Assembly: GCF_026342435.1 (NCBI RefSeq)
Contig: NZ_JAPEMT010000003.1
Location: 186,001-250,000, forward strand
Direction: 5' to 3'
Length of the DNA: 64,000 bases
DNA from: Streptomyces sp. NBC_00237
Lineage (GTDB): Bacteria > Actinomycetota > Actinomycetes > Streptomycetales > Streptomycetaceae
Position 1 is the first letter of the stretch; every line of letters starts with the position of its first letter. Shown in pieces: positions 15,730 to 24,114 of the stretch. The position numbers and the translations under genes were made by a program. The notes beneath the pieces were generated by a model that was not told the DNA's origin, did not search any database, and saw only the letters and a program-made list of their open reading frames with translations.

Positions 15730-17133
15730 ATGCAAGAGCGCTTCGACGTCGTCGTCCTCGGCGCGGGGCCCGGTGGCTACGTCGCCGCTGTCCGCGCCGC
15801 CCAGCTGGGCAAGAAGGTCGCGGTGGTGGAGGAGAAGTACTGGGGCGGCGTGTGTCTGAACGTCGGCTGCATCCCGACCAAGGCGCTCCTGCGCAATGCC
15901 GAGTTGGCACACATCTTCACCCGTGAGGCCAAGACCTTCGGGATCAAGGTCGACGGCGAGGTGTCCTTCGACTACGGCGAGGCGTTCCGGCGCAGCCGCC
16001 GCGTCGCGGACGGCCGGGTCAAGGGCGTTCACTTCCTGATGAAGAAGAACGGCATCACGGAGATCGACGGCCGGGGCACCTTCCTCGACGCGAACACCCT
16101 CCAGGTCGCCGGGTCCGACGGCACCACGCGGCAGATCTCGTTCGAGAACTGCGTCATCGCGACCGGTGCGACACCGAAGCTGCTGCCCGGCACCGCGCGC
16201 AGCGAGCGCGTCGTGACGTACGAGGAGCAGATCCTCGCCGAGGACGTACCGCAGTCGGTCGTCATCGCGGGTGCGGGCGCCATCGGCATCGAGTTCGCGT
16301 ACGTCCTGCACAACTACGGCGTGAAGGTCACCGTCGTCGAGTTCCTGGACCGGATCGCGCCGCTGGAAGACGCGGACGTCTCCGCCGAACTGGCGAAGCA
16401 GTACCGGAAGTTGGGCATCGAGGTGCTCACCTCCACTCGCGTCGAGACGATCGACGAGTCCGGTGCCCAGGTCAAGGTGACGGTCACCGGCAAGGACGGT
16501 GCGCAGAAGGTACTGGAGGCCGACAAGGTCCTCCAGGCGATCGGCTTCGCGCCGAACGTCACCGGGTACGGGCTGGAGGCGACCGGCGTCGCCGTCACCG
16601 AGCGCGGGGCCATCGACGTCGACGGCCGCTGCCGCACCTCCGTGCCGAACATCTACGCCATCGGCGACGTCACGGCCAAGCTGATGCTCGCGCACACCGC
16701 CGAGGCCATGGGGGTCATCGCCGCCGAGACGATCGCGGACGCCGAGACGATGGAACTCGACTACCCGATGATCCCGCGCGCCACCTACTCGCAGCCGCAG
16801 ATCGCCAGCTTCGGCTGGACCGAGGCGCAGGCCAGGGAGAAGGGCTTCGACGTCAAGGTCGCGAAGTTCCCCTTCACCGCCAACGGCAAGGCGCACGGGC
16901 TCGGCGACGTGACGGGCTTCGTGAAGCTCATCAGCGACAACACGCACGGTGAGATCATCGGAGCCCACCTGATCGGCCCCGACGTCACCGAGCTGCTGCC
17001 CGAGCTGACGCTGGCTCAGCAGTGGGACCTCACCGTCCACGAGGTCGCGCGCAACGTGCACGCGCACCCGACGCTGGGTGAAGCGGTCAAGGAAGCGGTG
17101 CACGGGCTCGCCGGGCACATGATCAACTTCTGA
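15730..17133 (+). CDS. lpdA: Dihydrolipoyl dehydrogenase (E3)
   Basis: 467 residues from ATG at 15730 with a GGGGAA site. FAD-binding GAGPGG is at 11-16, the redox-active disulfide is C42-LNVG-C47, the NAD-binding GAGAIG is at 181-186, and the interface base pair H446/E451 lies in HAHPTLGEA. It oxidises dihydrolipoamide of 2-oxoacid dehydrogenase or glycine cleavage complexes with NAD+. No E1/E2 genes are nearby, so it serves complexes encoded elsewhere. The upstream in-frame extension to 15298 overlaps the small Cys-rich gene and is not translated. A strong terminator follows. Confidence 0.95.
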   Translation: MQERFDVVVLGAGPGGYVAAVRAAQLGKKVAVVEEKYWGGVCLNVGCIPTKALLRNAELAHIFTREAKTFGIKVDGEVSFDYGEAFRRSRRVADGRVKGVHFLMKKNGITEIDGRGTFLDANTLQVAGSDGTTRQISFENCVIATGATPKLLPGTARSERVVTYEEQILAEDVPQSVVIAGAGAIGIEFAYVLHNYGVKVTVVEFLDRIAPLEDADVSAELAKQYRKLGIEVLTSTRVETIDESGAQVKVTVTGKDGAQKVLEADKVLQAIGFAPNVTGYGLEATGVAVTERGAIDVDGRCRTSVPNIYAIGDVTAKLMLAHTAEAMGVIAAETIADAETMELDYPMIPRATYSQPQIASFGWTEAQAREKGFDVKVAKFPFTANGKAHGLGDVTGFVKLISDNTHGEIIGAHLIGPDVTELLPELTLAQQWDLTVHEVARNVHAHPTLGEAVKEAVHGLAGHMINF

Positions 17134-18397
17134 TCGGCCGCGGTTCGTTCTGATTCTCCGCATGCTCCGAAGGGCGGCTCCGGGCGGCTTCCCGGGGCCG
17201 CCCTTCGGTTGGTGAGTCTGCGATCAGGGGTTGTACGACGAGGAGTTGTACGGCCGCGAGCGCCGCGCACAGTACGGCCGGGACCGCCCAGGTGAGCGTC
17301 ACGCCCGCATGGGTGAGGAGCTGCGTCGCGACGACGGGAGCTACGACGGTGGCGATGCCCCAGCTGACTCCGTACGCGGCGAGATAGCGGTCGGTGCCGT
17401 GCGGCGGTGCGATGCCCGCCACCACCGTGAACACGCGCCCCATGACCAACGCGTCCCCCAGACCCCACGCGACGGTGGCGAGCACGAAGGAGGGCAGGTC
17501 GCGGGCGACGGCGTACCAGGCGAGACCGCACGCCATCAGGACGTAACCGAGTGCCAGGGCCCGGGACGACGACATCGCGGCCAGGCGGCGCAGGCGCAGG
17601 GCGGGCTGGGCGGCGACGATGGTCAGCGCCGAGGTGGTGAACAGGAGCCCGGCGTCGGCGGGTTCGAAGCCGCGCCGGTCGAGCGTGAGCGGCAGCGCCA
17701 TCATGACCTGCATCGCGACGAGGGCGAAGACCGTGCCGGGGACGAACATCGCCCACAGGGTCCGGTCGCGCCACGGGTGCACGAGGGCTCCCCGGTTCCC
17801 GGCGCTCCCGGTTTTCGGCCGGAGGTGGTCGGCGGGCAGGACGAGGTGCAGGACCAGGGCGCAGATCAGGCAGGTGAGCGCGTCGGCGACGAAGAGCCAG
17901 CGCAGGTCCCACCGGCCCAGACCCGCGGCGATCAGCCCGGCACCGGTGCCGCCCACCGCGAGTGCGGCGTTCAGCAGGCCGTACGCGCGTACCCGCAGGG
18001 CAGGGGGCACGGCGTCGGCGATCATGGCCTGGCTCGGGGCTTCGTACAGCTCGAAGGCCAGCCCGAGGAGGATCGCGAACACGGCCACGGTGGCCAGGGA
18101 CCCGGCTGCGGCGACGCCGAGCTGGGCGAGGCCGCAGCCGGTCAGGCCGAGCACGATGGTGCGGCGGCGGCCGATGCGGGCGGAGAGGCGGCCGCCGGCC
18201 AGCCGGGACGGGATCGTCGCGAGGCCGAACGCGGCGGACAGCAGTCCGGCGGTCGCCGCGCCCGCGCCGTACTCGGTACTGATCAGGACGGTGAGGAAGG
18301 GGAGGGAGAAGGCGCCGAGGCGATTGATCGCGCGGGCCGTCACCAACAGCCATACGGTGCGCGGCAGGTGGTCTCGTGCCGGTTCGGGGTGTGGCAT
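17123..18397 (-). CDS. MFS transporter
   Basis: 424 residues from ATG at 18397, chosen over an upstream start because AAGGGA precedes it. About 12 membrane segments, with the motif-A loop GGRLSARIGRRRT between TM2 and TM3. It is an exporter-like MFS protein of unknown substrate. It is divergent from a CGNR-type regulator, which may control it. The last 11 bp overlap the 3' end of lpdA, and the final charged tail is encoded across the lpdA terminator hairpin, so the tail may be a recent read-through extension. Confidence 0.85.
   Translation of the reverse strand: MPHPEPARDHLPRTVWLLVTARAINRLGAFSLPFLTVLISTEYGAGAATAGLLSAAFGLATIPSRLAGGRLSARIGRRRTIVLGLTGCGLAQLGVAAAGSLATVAVFAILLGLAFELYEAPSQAMIADAVPPALRVRAYGLLNAALAVGGTGAGLIAAGLGRWDLRWLFVADALTCLICALVLHLVLPADHLRPKTGSAGNRGALVHPWRDRTLWAMFVPGTVFALVAMQVMMALPLTLDRRGFEPADAGLLFTTSALTIVAAQPALRLRRLAAMSSSRALALGYVLMACGLAWYAVARDLPSFVLATVAWGLGDALVMGRVFTVVAGIAPPHGTDRYLAAYGVSWGIATVVAPVVATQLLTHAGVTLTWAVPAVLCAALAAVQLLVVQPLIADSPTEGRPREAARSRPSEHAENQNEPRPIRS
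17167..17208. terminator. Strong hairpin terminator of lpdA
   Basis: A perfect 12-bp stem, CCGAAGGGCGGC (17167-17178) and GCCGCCCTTCGG (17197-17208), with a further CCGGG/CCCGG stem inside the loop. It ends lpdA but lies within the coding tail of the convergent MFS gene. Confidence 0.75.
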
Positions 18398-18496
18398 CTG
18401 GTTCCCTTCGCTGACGACAGCGCGGGTGGGGGCGCGTACGGGGGCGCTCGCGCGTGACTGTCGAATCAAGTAACGTCAGGTACGAGAAGAGAAGTT

Positions 18497-19105
18497 ATGC
18501 CGGAAGGGGTGACTGGTCAAGTGATGTTCGACAGTCACGTGGTGGCGCGGCTGGAGCATGCCGTGGCGCTCGTGAACGCCCTCACCGACGGCGAGGCGCG
18601 GGGTCGTCCGTATGCCGCGCCCGGTGGGACGGAGAGGTGGGCGGCCATCGAGGCGGCCGTGCCGCAGGACGGGACATCGGCCCTCGCGCGCACGGCGGAC
18701 GGTACGCAGGCGGAGCTCCTCGCGGAGACGGCGCGGCGCATGCGGGAGGTCTTCGAGGCGGTCCAGGCAGGGGAGTTGGACGTCGCGGCCGACGTGGTGA
18801 ACGCGCTGCTGCACGCCACGAGCGCCCGTCCGAGGCTGGACCGGGGTGCGGGCGGCGACTGGCAGCTGCACTTCCACGGAGCGAACGACTCCTTCGCGTC
18901 GGGCGTCGGCGCGAGCTGCGCGACCGCGCTGGCACTGGCGGTGGGCGGAGGGCTGGCGGAGCGGCTCGGCGTGTGCCAGGCGGAACGCTGTGACCGGGTC
19001 TATACGGACACCTCGCGCAATGGGGTACGGCAATTCTGCTCGACGGCCTGCCAGAACAGGACCAAGGCGGCGGCCTTCCGGGCGCGGAAGGGGGCGGCGG
19101 GCTGA
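18497..19105 (+). CDS. CGNR zinc-finger (ABATE-type) regulator
   Basis: 202 residues. The N-terminal half matches the ABATE stress-regulator domain (LEHAVALVNALTDGE onward). The C-terminal zinc finger has CQAERCDRVYTDTSRNG and FCSTACQNRTKAAAFRARK; the signature CGNR reads CQNR here. These are putative DNA-binding transcription factors. The ATG at 18497 was kept, although an in-frame ATG at 18524 starts closer to the conserved domain. It is divergent from the MFS gene 100 bp away and may regulate it. Confidence 0.85.
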   Translation: MPEGVTGQVMFDSHVVARLEHAVALVNALTDGEARGRPYAAPGGTERWAAIEAAVPQDGTSALARTADGTQAELLAETARRMREVFEAVQAGELDVAADVVNALLHATSARPRLDRGAGGDWQLHFHGANDSFASGVGASCATALALAVGGGLAERLGVCQAERCDRVYTDTSRNGVRQFCSTACQNRTKAAAFRARKGAAG

Positions 19106-19165
19106 GGGGTGAGGGGTGGGAAGGGCATAGCTGTCCGGGGGTCGGAGGCTTTAGGGTCGGTCCCC

Positions 19166-19804
19166 GTGACCGAACAGACTGCGTACCTCGCCACGACCGC
19201 CGACGCCTACGACTCCGTCGCCACCCTCTACGCCGATCTCTTCCGTGACGCGCTCGACGGCTCCCCGCTGGACCGGGCGGTGCTCGCCGCCTTCGCCGAG
19301 TTCGTACGGGGCGGGGCCGTCGCCGAACTGGGCTGCGGGCCCGGGGCGGTGACCGCGCATCTGCGGGACCTCGGGCTCGACGTGTTCGGCGTGGACCTGT
19401 CGCCCGCGATGATCGGGATCGCCCGGGAGGCGTACCCGGAACTGCGGTTCGAGGTCGGATCCATGGAGGCCCTCGACGCCTTGGGCGTGGCGGACGGGGC
19501 GTTGCGCGGGATTCTCTCGTGGTACTCGCTCATCCACGTACCGCCGGAGCAACTGCCCGCGTACTTCGCGGAGTTCCGGCGTGTCATCGAAGGAGGCGGG
19601 CATCTTCTACTCGGCTTCTTCGAGGCGGAGGGGGACCCCGTGACGCCGTTCGACCACAAGGTGACCACGGCCTACCGGTGGCCGGTCGACGCACTCGCGG
19701 GGCTGGCCGCCGAGGCCGGATTCGTCGAGGTGGCGCGGATGCTGCGGCAGCCGGGGGAGGGGCAGCGGTTCCGGCAGGGGTGCTTGTTGATGCGCCAGGG
19801 GTGA
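19166..19804 (+). CDS. Class I SAM-dependent methyltransferase
   Basis: 212 residues from a GTG at 19166; an upstream start at 19109 adds a stretch without family similarity. The SAM-binding motif I is ELGCGPGAVTAHL, followed by VFGVDLSPAMIGIAR (motif post-I) and a motif-III-like GGGHLLLGFFEAEG. The substrate cannot be inferred. It runs in the same direction as the CGNR gene, with a 60-bp gap. Confidence 0.85.
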   Translation: MTEQTAYLATTADAYDSVATLYADLFRDALDGSPLDRAVLAAFAEFVRGGAVAELGCGPGAVTAHLRDLGLDVFGVDLSPAMIGIAREAYPELRFEVGSMEALDALGVADGALRGILSWYSLIHVPPEQLPAYFAEFRRVIEGGGHLLLGFFEAEGDPVTPFDHKVTTAYRWPVDALAGLAAEAGFVEVARMLRQPGEGQRFRQGCLLMRQG

Positions 19805-20193
19805 GGGGGCAAGGGTGATGGGCCAGGACGTCTCAGGGCGCCGTGCGCGGCCCGATGCATCCACCCGCATCCGCATCCGCACCCGCATCCGCACCACCGG
19901 TACCCGCTCGTGCGTGCCGACCTGACGGGACACCACCGCGAACAGCCCTTCCAGGAGGGCCTGTTGCCAGTGGCGCTGTCGGGTCGTGACGAAGAGCTCG
20001 TCGGCCAGCTCGGGAGCCGTCTCGCTCTCCCGGTGCGCGCCGTTCAAGGGCTGTGAGTTGACGCAGAAGTCGTCAGCCCTGGAAGGGAGTTGGCGGCCCA
20101 TCTCCTGCGCGTCCGATCGCCAGCTCGCGCCGGGCGCGTTCGACGCGGCGCAGGAAGATCGCGCCGTACGCTGGAGCGTGGCAGGGTTCTGCG
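19805..20193. other. Intergenic region with hexamer repeats
   Basis: About 390 bp without a credible gene. At about 19862-19892 it contains a short tandem run of CCGCAT/CCGCAC hexamers. Frames on both strands read through it, but none has a ribosome-binding site and recognisable motifs. The right end should contain the promoter of the following GNAT gene. Confidence 0.4.
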
Positions 20194-21240
20194 GTGACTG
20201 ATGCGAGTGAAACCGTTGACAGCACCGATGCGATTGCCGTGGTCGAGCCGTTCGTGCCGCAGCGCGCGGTCCCCGGCGACCTTGCTGCCTGGTGTTCCGT
20301 GTTCAGCGAAGGGAACCGCGAGTCGTCAGGCAGCTCGGCGAGCCCCGCCGTGCTCGCCGAGCTGCTTCTCGCTGAAGATCCGCCCGCGATGCGCTGGGCC
20401 GTGAGAAGTGGAAGGGGCGGGGGCGCGATGCGGGCGGTCGCTGAGCTGAAGCCGCAGCCACATCAGGAGGACACCGCATTTCTGCGGCTGTTCGTGGCGC
20501 CCTCCGCCCGCCGCCGTGGTCTCGGATCCGCCCTGCTCGCCCACGCGATGCGGGGTGCGGCCGGGGCCGGAACGGCCCGAGTGCAGGCCACCGTGCTCGG
20601 CGGGCCGCCGGGGGAGCCGTTCGCCCGCACCGTACCCGGGATGCGTGTGCTTCTGCCCCTGGAGTTGCAGGAGCAGCCGTTGGCGGAGGACCGGGTGGTG
20701 CGTCGCTGCCGGGAGTTGGCGGAGTGTCCGCCTCCGGGGGTACGGGCTCGGGGATATCGGGTGGTGCACTGGCTCGGTGTGGCTCCGGAGCCGCTGGTCG
20801 CTTCCTTCGGGCGGGTGATGGGGCACGTCATGGACGCTCCGGGAGCCGCGATGCAGCTGGCCGCCAGGACCTGGGACGCCGCCGCGGTACGGGAGTGGGA
20901 GGCGCGGATGACGGAGGGCGGCGACCGGCTGATGGTGTGCGCGGCCGTGGGCCCGGCCACTGGGGTGGTCGTCGCCGTGACGGTGGCCACCGTTCCGCCG
21001 GGCGGCGGCCCGGCGGCCGATCAGCACGACACCGCCGTCGCCCCCGGGCACCGGGGCCACGGGCTGGCCCGCTGGGTGAAGGCGGCGCAGGCCGTCCGGA
21101 TGAGCGAGTGCTTCCCCGGAGTGCTCACCGTCACCTCGACCGTCCACCGGGAGAACCTGTCGATGGCGGCCGTGAACCGGGCGTTGGGCTACCGCTCGGT
21201 CCGTACCAGGCTGCTGGTGGAGGCTCCGGTGGTGTGCTGA
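20194..21240 (+). CDS. Tandem-GNAT acetyltransferase
   Basis: 348 residues from a GTG. Two GNAT units are visible: the N-terminal one with the acetyl-CoA loop LFVAPSARRRGLGSALL (about 95-115) and the C-terminal one with TAVAPGHRGHGLARWVK (about 275-295). The two-domain layout is shared with mycothiol synthase-like acetyltransferases, but this is not MshD as judged by overall sequence; the substrate is unknown. It appears monocistronic. Confidence 0.82.
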   Translation: MTDASETVDSTDAIAVVEPFVPQRAVPGDLAAWCSVFSEGNRESSGSSASPAVLAELLLAEDPPAMRWAVRSGRGGGAMRAVAELKPQPHQEDTAFLRLFVAPSARRRGLGSALLAHAMRGAAGAGTARVQATVLGGPPGEPFARTVPGMRVLLPLELQEQPLAEDRVVRRCRELAECPPPGVRARGYRVVHWLGVAPEPLVASFGRVMGHVMDAPGAAMQLAARTWDAAAVREWEARMTEGGDRLMVCAAVGPATGVVVAVTVATVPPGGGPAADQHDTAVAPGHRGHGLARWVKAAQAVRMSECFPGVLTVTSTVHRENLSMAAVNRALGYRSVRTRLLVEAPVVC

Positions 21241-21454
21241 GCGAGGCCGGAAGCCAGCCGTGCCGCGCCGCGCATTGCGTTGGCAAGGAAAAGGTAAAGC
21301 AATGGCTGTGCAAAGAACCTTGAGGTCGGTCATGTGATGCGCGTAGACAGGGCGCGACCTGCAACGACCTTCGTCGTTCCGCCGTCGCCCCTCGCCATCA
21401 ACCCTCATCCACCCCTTTCAACTCTCTTCAACTCTCATCAACGGAGATCGAGTC

Positions 21455-22285
21455 ATGACGCGTTGGAACACCCGTATCGCCGGACTGACCGCCACCCTCG
21501 CCCTCGCGGGAGGGGCCGTCTACGGGACGGGCGTGGCGAGCGCCGACAACGCGCCGCAACAGCAGCAGCCCGCCGCCGCGAAGAGCCGCCCGGGTGCCCA
21601 CGAGCCGCAGAACATCGCCGACCTGGTCACCCAGATCGACCGCTACTACGGCGGGACGAAGAACGCCGACGGCACCTGGAGCGCCTCCGCGAACAGCCCC
21701 TACGCGCACGACGTGCACCAGGTCGAGAAGGCCGCCAAGAAGCACCTCGCCGAAGCGGGCAAGAAGGGCGTGCGGCACGGCAAGAAGCCCGCCGTGGTCC
21801 TCGACGTCGACGACACCATGCTCCTGACGTACGACTACGAGAAGGCGACGAACTTCACCTACGGCACCAAGACCTTCACGGACTACGTGAGCAAGGCCGA
21901 CCGTGGGCCCGTCTACGGCATGCCCGAGCTCGTCAACTACGCGAAGAGCAAGGGCGTCGAGGTCTTCTTCCTCACCGGCTCCGCCGAGGACGTGCGGGCC
22001 CCGTTCGCGAAGAACCTCGCCAAGGTCGGCGTCAAGACCCCGCTCGACCGCACCCACCTCTTCCTCAAGGACAAGGTGAACCCGCCCGCGTACCTGAAGG
22101 AGGCGTGCGGCTCGGGCGACGCGTGGAAGTGCGACGGCGCCCAGTACAAGGCCGCCACCCGCAAGTACATAGAGTCCCGGGGCTACGACCTGGTCGCCAG
22201 CATCGGCGACCAGGACTCGGACTTCACCGGCGGCTACGCGGATCGCACCTTCAAGCTGCCGAACCCGATGTACAAGGTCAGCTAG
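21455..22285 (+). CDS. Secreted HAD-family acid phosphatase (class B-like)
   Basis: 276 residues with a Sec signal peptide (positively charged N-terminus, hydrophobic core, ASA cleavage near residue 30). HAD motif I is VVLDVDDTML with D117 and D119; motif II is FFLTGS; motif IV is GDQDSDF. This is the acid phosphatase class B/plant VSP-like group, a metal-dependent extracellular phosphomonoesterase that may liberate phosphate from organic sources. The 215-bp upstream gap should contain its promoter. The stop codon begins a 17-bp tandem repeat array. Confidence 0.88.
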   Translation: MTRWNTRIAGLTATLALAGGAVYGTGVASADNAPQQQQPAAAKSRPGAHEPQNIADLVTQIDRYYGGTKNADGTWSASANSPYAHDVHQVEKAAKKHLAEAGKKGVRHGKKPAVVLDVDDTMLLTYDYEKATNFTYGTKTFTDYVSKADRGPVYGMPELVNYAKSKGVEVFFLTGSAEDVRAPFAKNLAKVGVKTPLDRTHLFLKDKVNPPAYLKEACGSGDAWKCDGAQYKAATRKYIESRGYDLVASIGDQDSDFTGGYADRTFKLPNPMYKVS

Positions 22286-22350
22286 GCACCGCGTACGAGT
22301 AGGCACCGCGTACGAGCAGGCACCGCGTACGAGCAGGCACCGCGTACGAG
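22284..22350. repeat. Four 17-bp tandem repeats
   Basis: Four head-to-tail copies of AGGCACCGCGTACGAG(C/T) (the last without the final base) start at 22284, 22301, 22318 and 22335. The first copy overlaps the phosphatase stop codon. The units are nearly identical, indicating recent slippage or expansion. GCGTACG within each is nearly palindromic. Confidence 0.85.
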
Positions 22351-22393
22351 GTCCGCGCCCGGCGCACCGTCCGTCAGGCGAGGCGTGCGGGCC

Positions 22394-22864
22394 TCAGGCG
22401 TACTGCCCCGGCCGGTAGTCGCCCGCAGGGTTCTGCGTGATGACGTTCACCCGGTTCAGCGCGTTGAGGACGGCGATGGCCGCGATCAGCGCGCAGAGCT
22501 CGTCCTCGGTGTAGTGCTTGGCGGCGTTCGCCCACACGTCGTCCGGTACGCCACCGGCCGCGTCGGCGATCCGGGTGCCCTGCTCCGCCAGCTCCAGGGC
22601 GGCCCGCTCCGCCTCGGTGAACACCGGGGCCTCGCGCCAGACCGCCACCAGATTGATCCGTACGGAACTCTCCCCGGCGTGCGCGGCGTCCTTGGTGTGC
22701 ATGTCGACGCAGTAGCCGCAGCCGTTGATCTGGCTGATCCGGAGCGCGACCAACTCCCTTGTGGCGGCCGGTATCTGGTGGGCGATGGCCATGCCCGCGG
22801 AGACGAGGCCCTTGAGAGCCTTGGATCCGACGGGGTTGGACATGAAGTCGATACGGGATTCCAT
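22394..22864 (-). CDS. Carboxymuconolactone decarboxylase/AhpD-family protein
   Basis: 156 residues from ATG at 22864 with a GAGGAG site. The AhpD-type active site CGYCVDMHTKDA (CxxC with downstream His) lies at about residues 45-56, as in alkylhydroperoxidase-like CMD proteins. The gene is divergent from an ECF41 sigma factor, and CMD genes are the classical partner and target of ECF41. A matching ECF promoter lies upstream of it, so it is probably a direct SigJ target involved in peroxide or redox chemistry. Confidence 0.92.
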   Translation of the reverse strand: MESRIDFMSNPVGSKALKGLVSAGMAIAHQIPAATRELVALRISQINGCGYCVDMHTKDAAHAGESSVRINLVAVWREAPVFTEAERAALELAEQGTRIADAAGGVPDDVWANAAKHYTEDELCALIAAIAVLNALNRVNVITQNPAGDYRPGQYA

Positions 22865-22952
22865 CGTGATCTCCTCGATGCGCTGGGGCTCTCGCACCGT
22901 CGCGGTGCGGGAGCGCTGCCCGGGACGCCGTGCGTTCCGTCCCAGCCCTTAC

Positions 22953-22979
22953 GACGAGACAGCTTCAAGGAATGTGAGG
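22953..22979 (-). promoter_or_regulatory. ECF41-type promoter of the CMD gene
   Basis: On the minus strand: -35 CCTCACA (plus-strand 22973-22979), a 16-bp spacer, and -10 CGTC (plus-strand 22953-22956) followed by GTA. It is a mirror image of the promoter in front of sigJ. Confidence 0.75.
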
Positions 22980-23013
22980 CGCGGACCCCAGGGAATTCCG
23001 GCTGCCGCGACGG

Positions 23014-23040
23014 CCTCACATTCCGGGGGCCTGCTCCGTC
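23014..23040 (+). promoter_or_regulatory. ECF41-type autoregulatory promoter of sigJ
   Basis: The -35 CCTCACA (23014-23020) and -10 CGTC (23037-23040, then GTA) are separated by 16 bp. The -35 regions of this and the divergent promoter form a perfect 12-bp inverted repeat (22969-22980 and 23013-23024). The TCACA/CGTC pattern agrees with the ECF41 consensus. Confidence 0.75.
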
Positions 23041-23104
23041 GTAGGAGTGGAGACTCTCGCCACCGTCCCCGCACCGACCCGCGCGATCGAGGGAGCAGCA
23101 CCCC

Positions 23105-24025
23105 ATGCACACGCCGCCCGAGGCTCTCGACCCGACCCTGAGCGCGATCGTCAGCGAGCGCCGCAGGCTCATCAACCTCGCCTACCGCCTGCTGGGCTCG
23201 CTGGCCGACGCCGAGGACGTCGTGCAGGAGGCGTACACCCGCTGGTACGCCATGAGCCGCGCGCAGCAGGACGCCATCGAGTCCCCGGGCGGCTGGCTCA
23301 CCACGGTCGCGAGCCGCATCTGCCTCGACCTGCTCGGCTCGGCGCGGGTACGGCGCGAGAGTTACGTGGGCGAGTGGCTGCCGGAGCCGCTGCCGGACCA
23401 CGCGGAGTGGGCCGACGGAAGCGGGGGCCGCAGGCCGGTCGACCCGGCCGACCGGGTCACGCTCGACGAGTCGGTCAACATGGCCCTCCTCGTCGTGCTC
23501 GACGCGATGACCCCGGCCGAACGCGTCGTGTTCGTCCTGCACGACGTGTTCCGCTACTCCTTCGCCGAGGTGGCGGAGATCGTCGGCCGCTCCCCGGCCG
23601 CCTGCCGCCAGCTCGCCACTTCCGCCCGCCGCCGGGTCGACGTGTCGCGGGCGACGATCACCCCGGCCGCGCAACAGGCTTCACTCGTACGGCAGTTCAA
23701 GCAGGCGTGGGAGGAGAAGGACATAGCCGCCCTGATCAACCTTCTCGACCCGGACGCCATGGGCCTCGCCGACGGCGGCGGAGTGGTCAACGCGGCACCG
23801 CCCACCGGGGGCAGCGAGCGGATCGCCCGCTACCTGGTCGCCATGCTGGACCTGGTACCGGGCCTGCGACTGCTGGAGCGGACGGTGAACGGTCAGCCGG
23901 GGCTGGTCGTCCAGCAGGAAGGGGTCACGTCGACGGTGATCGCGTTCGACGTCGAGGGTGACCGGATCACACGCTTCTGGGCGATGCGGAACCCGGAGAA
24001 GCTCCGCCCCTGGACGGCGGGCTGA
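23105..24025 (+). CDS. sigJ: ECF41-family RNA polymerase sigma factor
   Basis: 306 residues. Sigma region 2 (LINLAYRLLGSLADAEDVVQEAY) and region 4 (FAEVAEIVGRSPAACRQLATSARRR) are followed by a C-terminal SnoaL/NTF2-like extension. The ECF41 hallmarks are present: WLPEP in the linker between regions 2 and 4, a DGGG motif (ADGGGVV) in the extension, and NPEKL near the C-terminus, which corresponds to the NPDKL motif. In this group the fused extension replaces an anti-sigma factor and tunes activity. It is divergent from its CMD partner, and paired promoters suggest autoactivation. Confidence 0.95.
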   Translation: MHTPPEALDPTLSAIVSERRRLINLAYRLLGSLADAEDVVQEAYTRWYAMSRAQQDAIESPGGWLTTVASRICLDLLGSARVRRESYVGEWLPEPLPDHAEWADGSGGRRPVDPADRVTLDESVNMALLVVLDAMTPAERVVFVLHDVFRYSFAEVAEIVGRSPAACRQLATSARRRVDVSRATITPAAQQASLVRQFKQAWEEKDIAALINLLDPDAMGLADGGGVVNAAPPTGGSERIARYLVAMLDLVPGLRLLERTVNGQPGLVVQQEGVTSTVIAFDVEGDRITRFWAMRNPEKLRPWTAG

Positions 24026-24114
24026 CCTTCGCGTGGTGCTGGCTGATGCGGGGTGCAGCCCTCTGCGCGGCGCCGGCCTTCGCGTCGCGCGGCGGTGACA
24101 CCGGCCGGATTCCC

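Noticed and set aside
19607..20101. 164-residue minus-strand frame over the methyltransferase end and gap
   Set aside because: It overlaps a well-supported methyltransferase gene, contains hexamer-repeat residues (RMRVRMRMRV) and has no recognisable domain.
20194..21240. Mycothiol synthase (MshD)
   Set aside because: It shares the tandem-GNAT layout, but the sequence does not show convincing MshD-specific stretches, so only the fold is reported.
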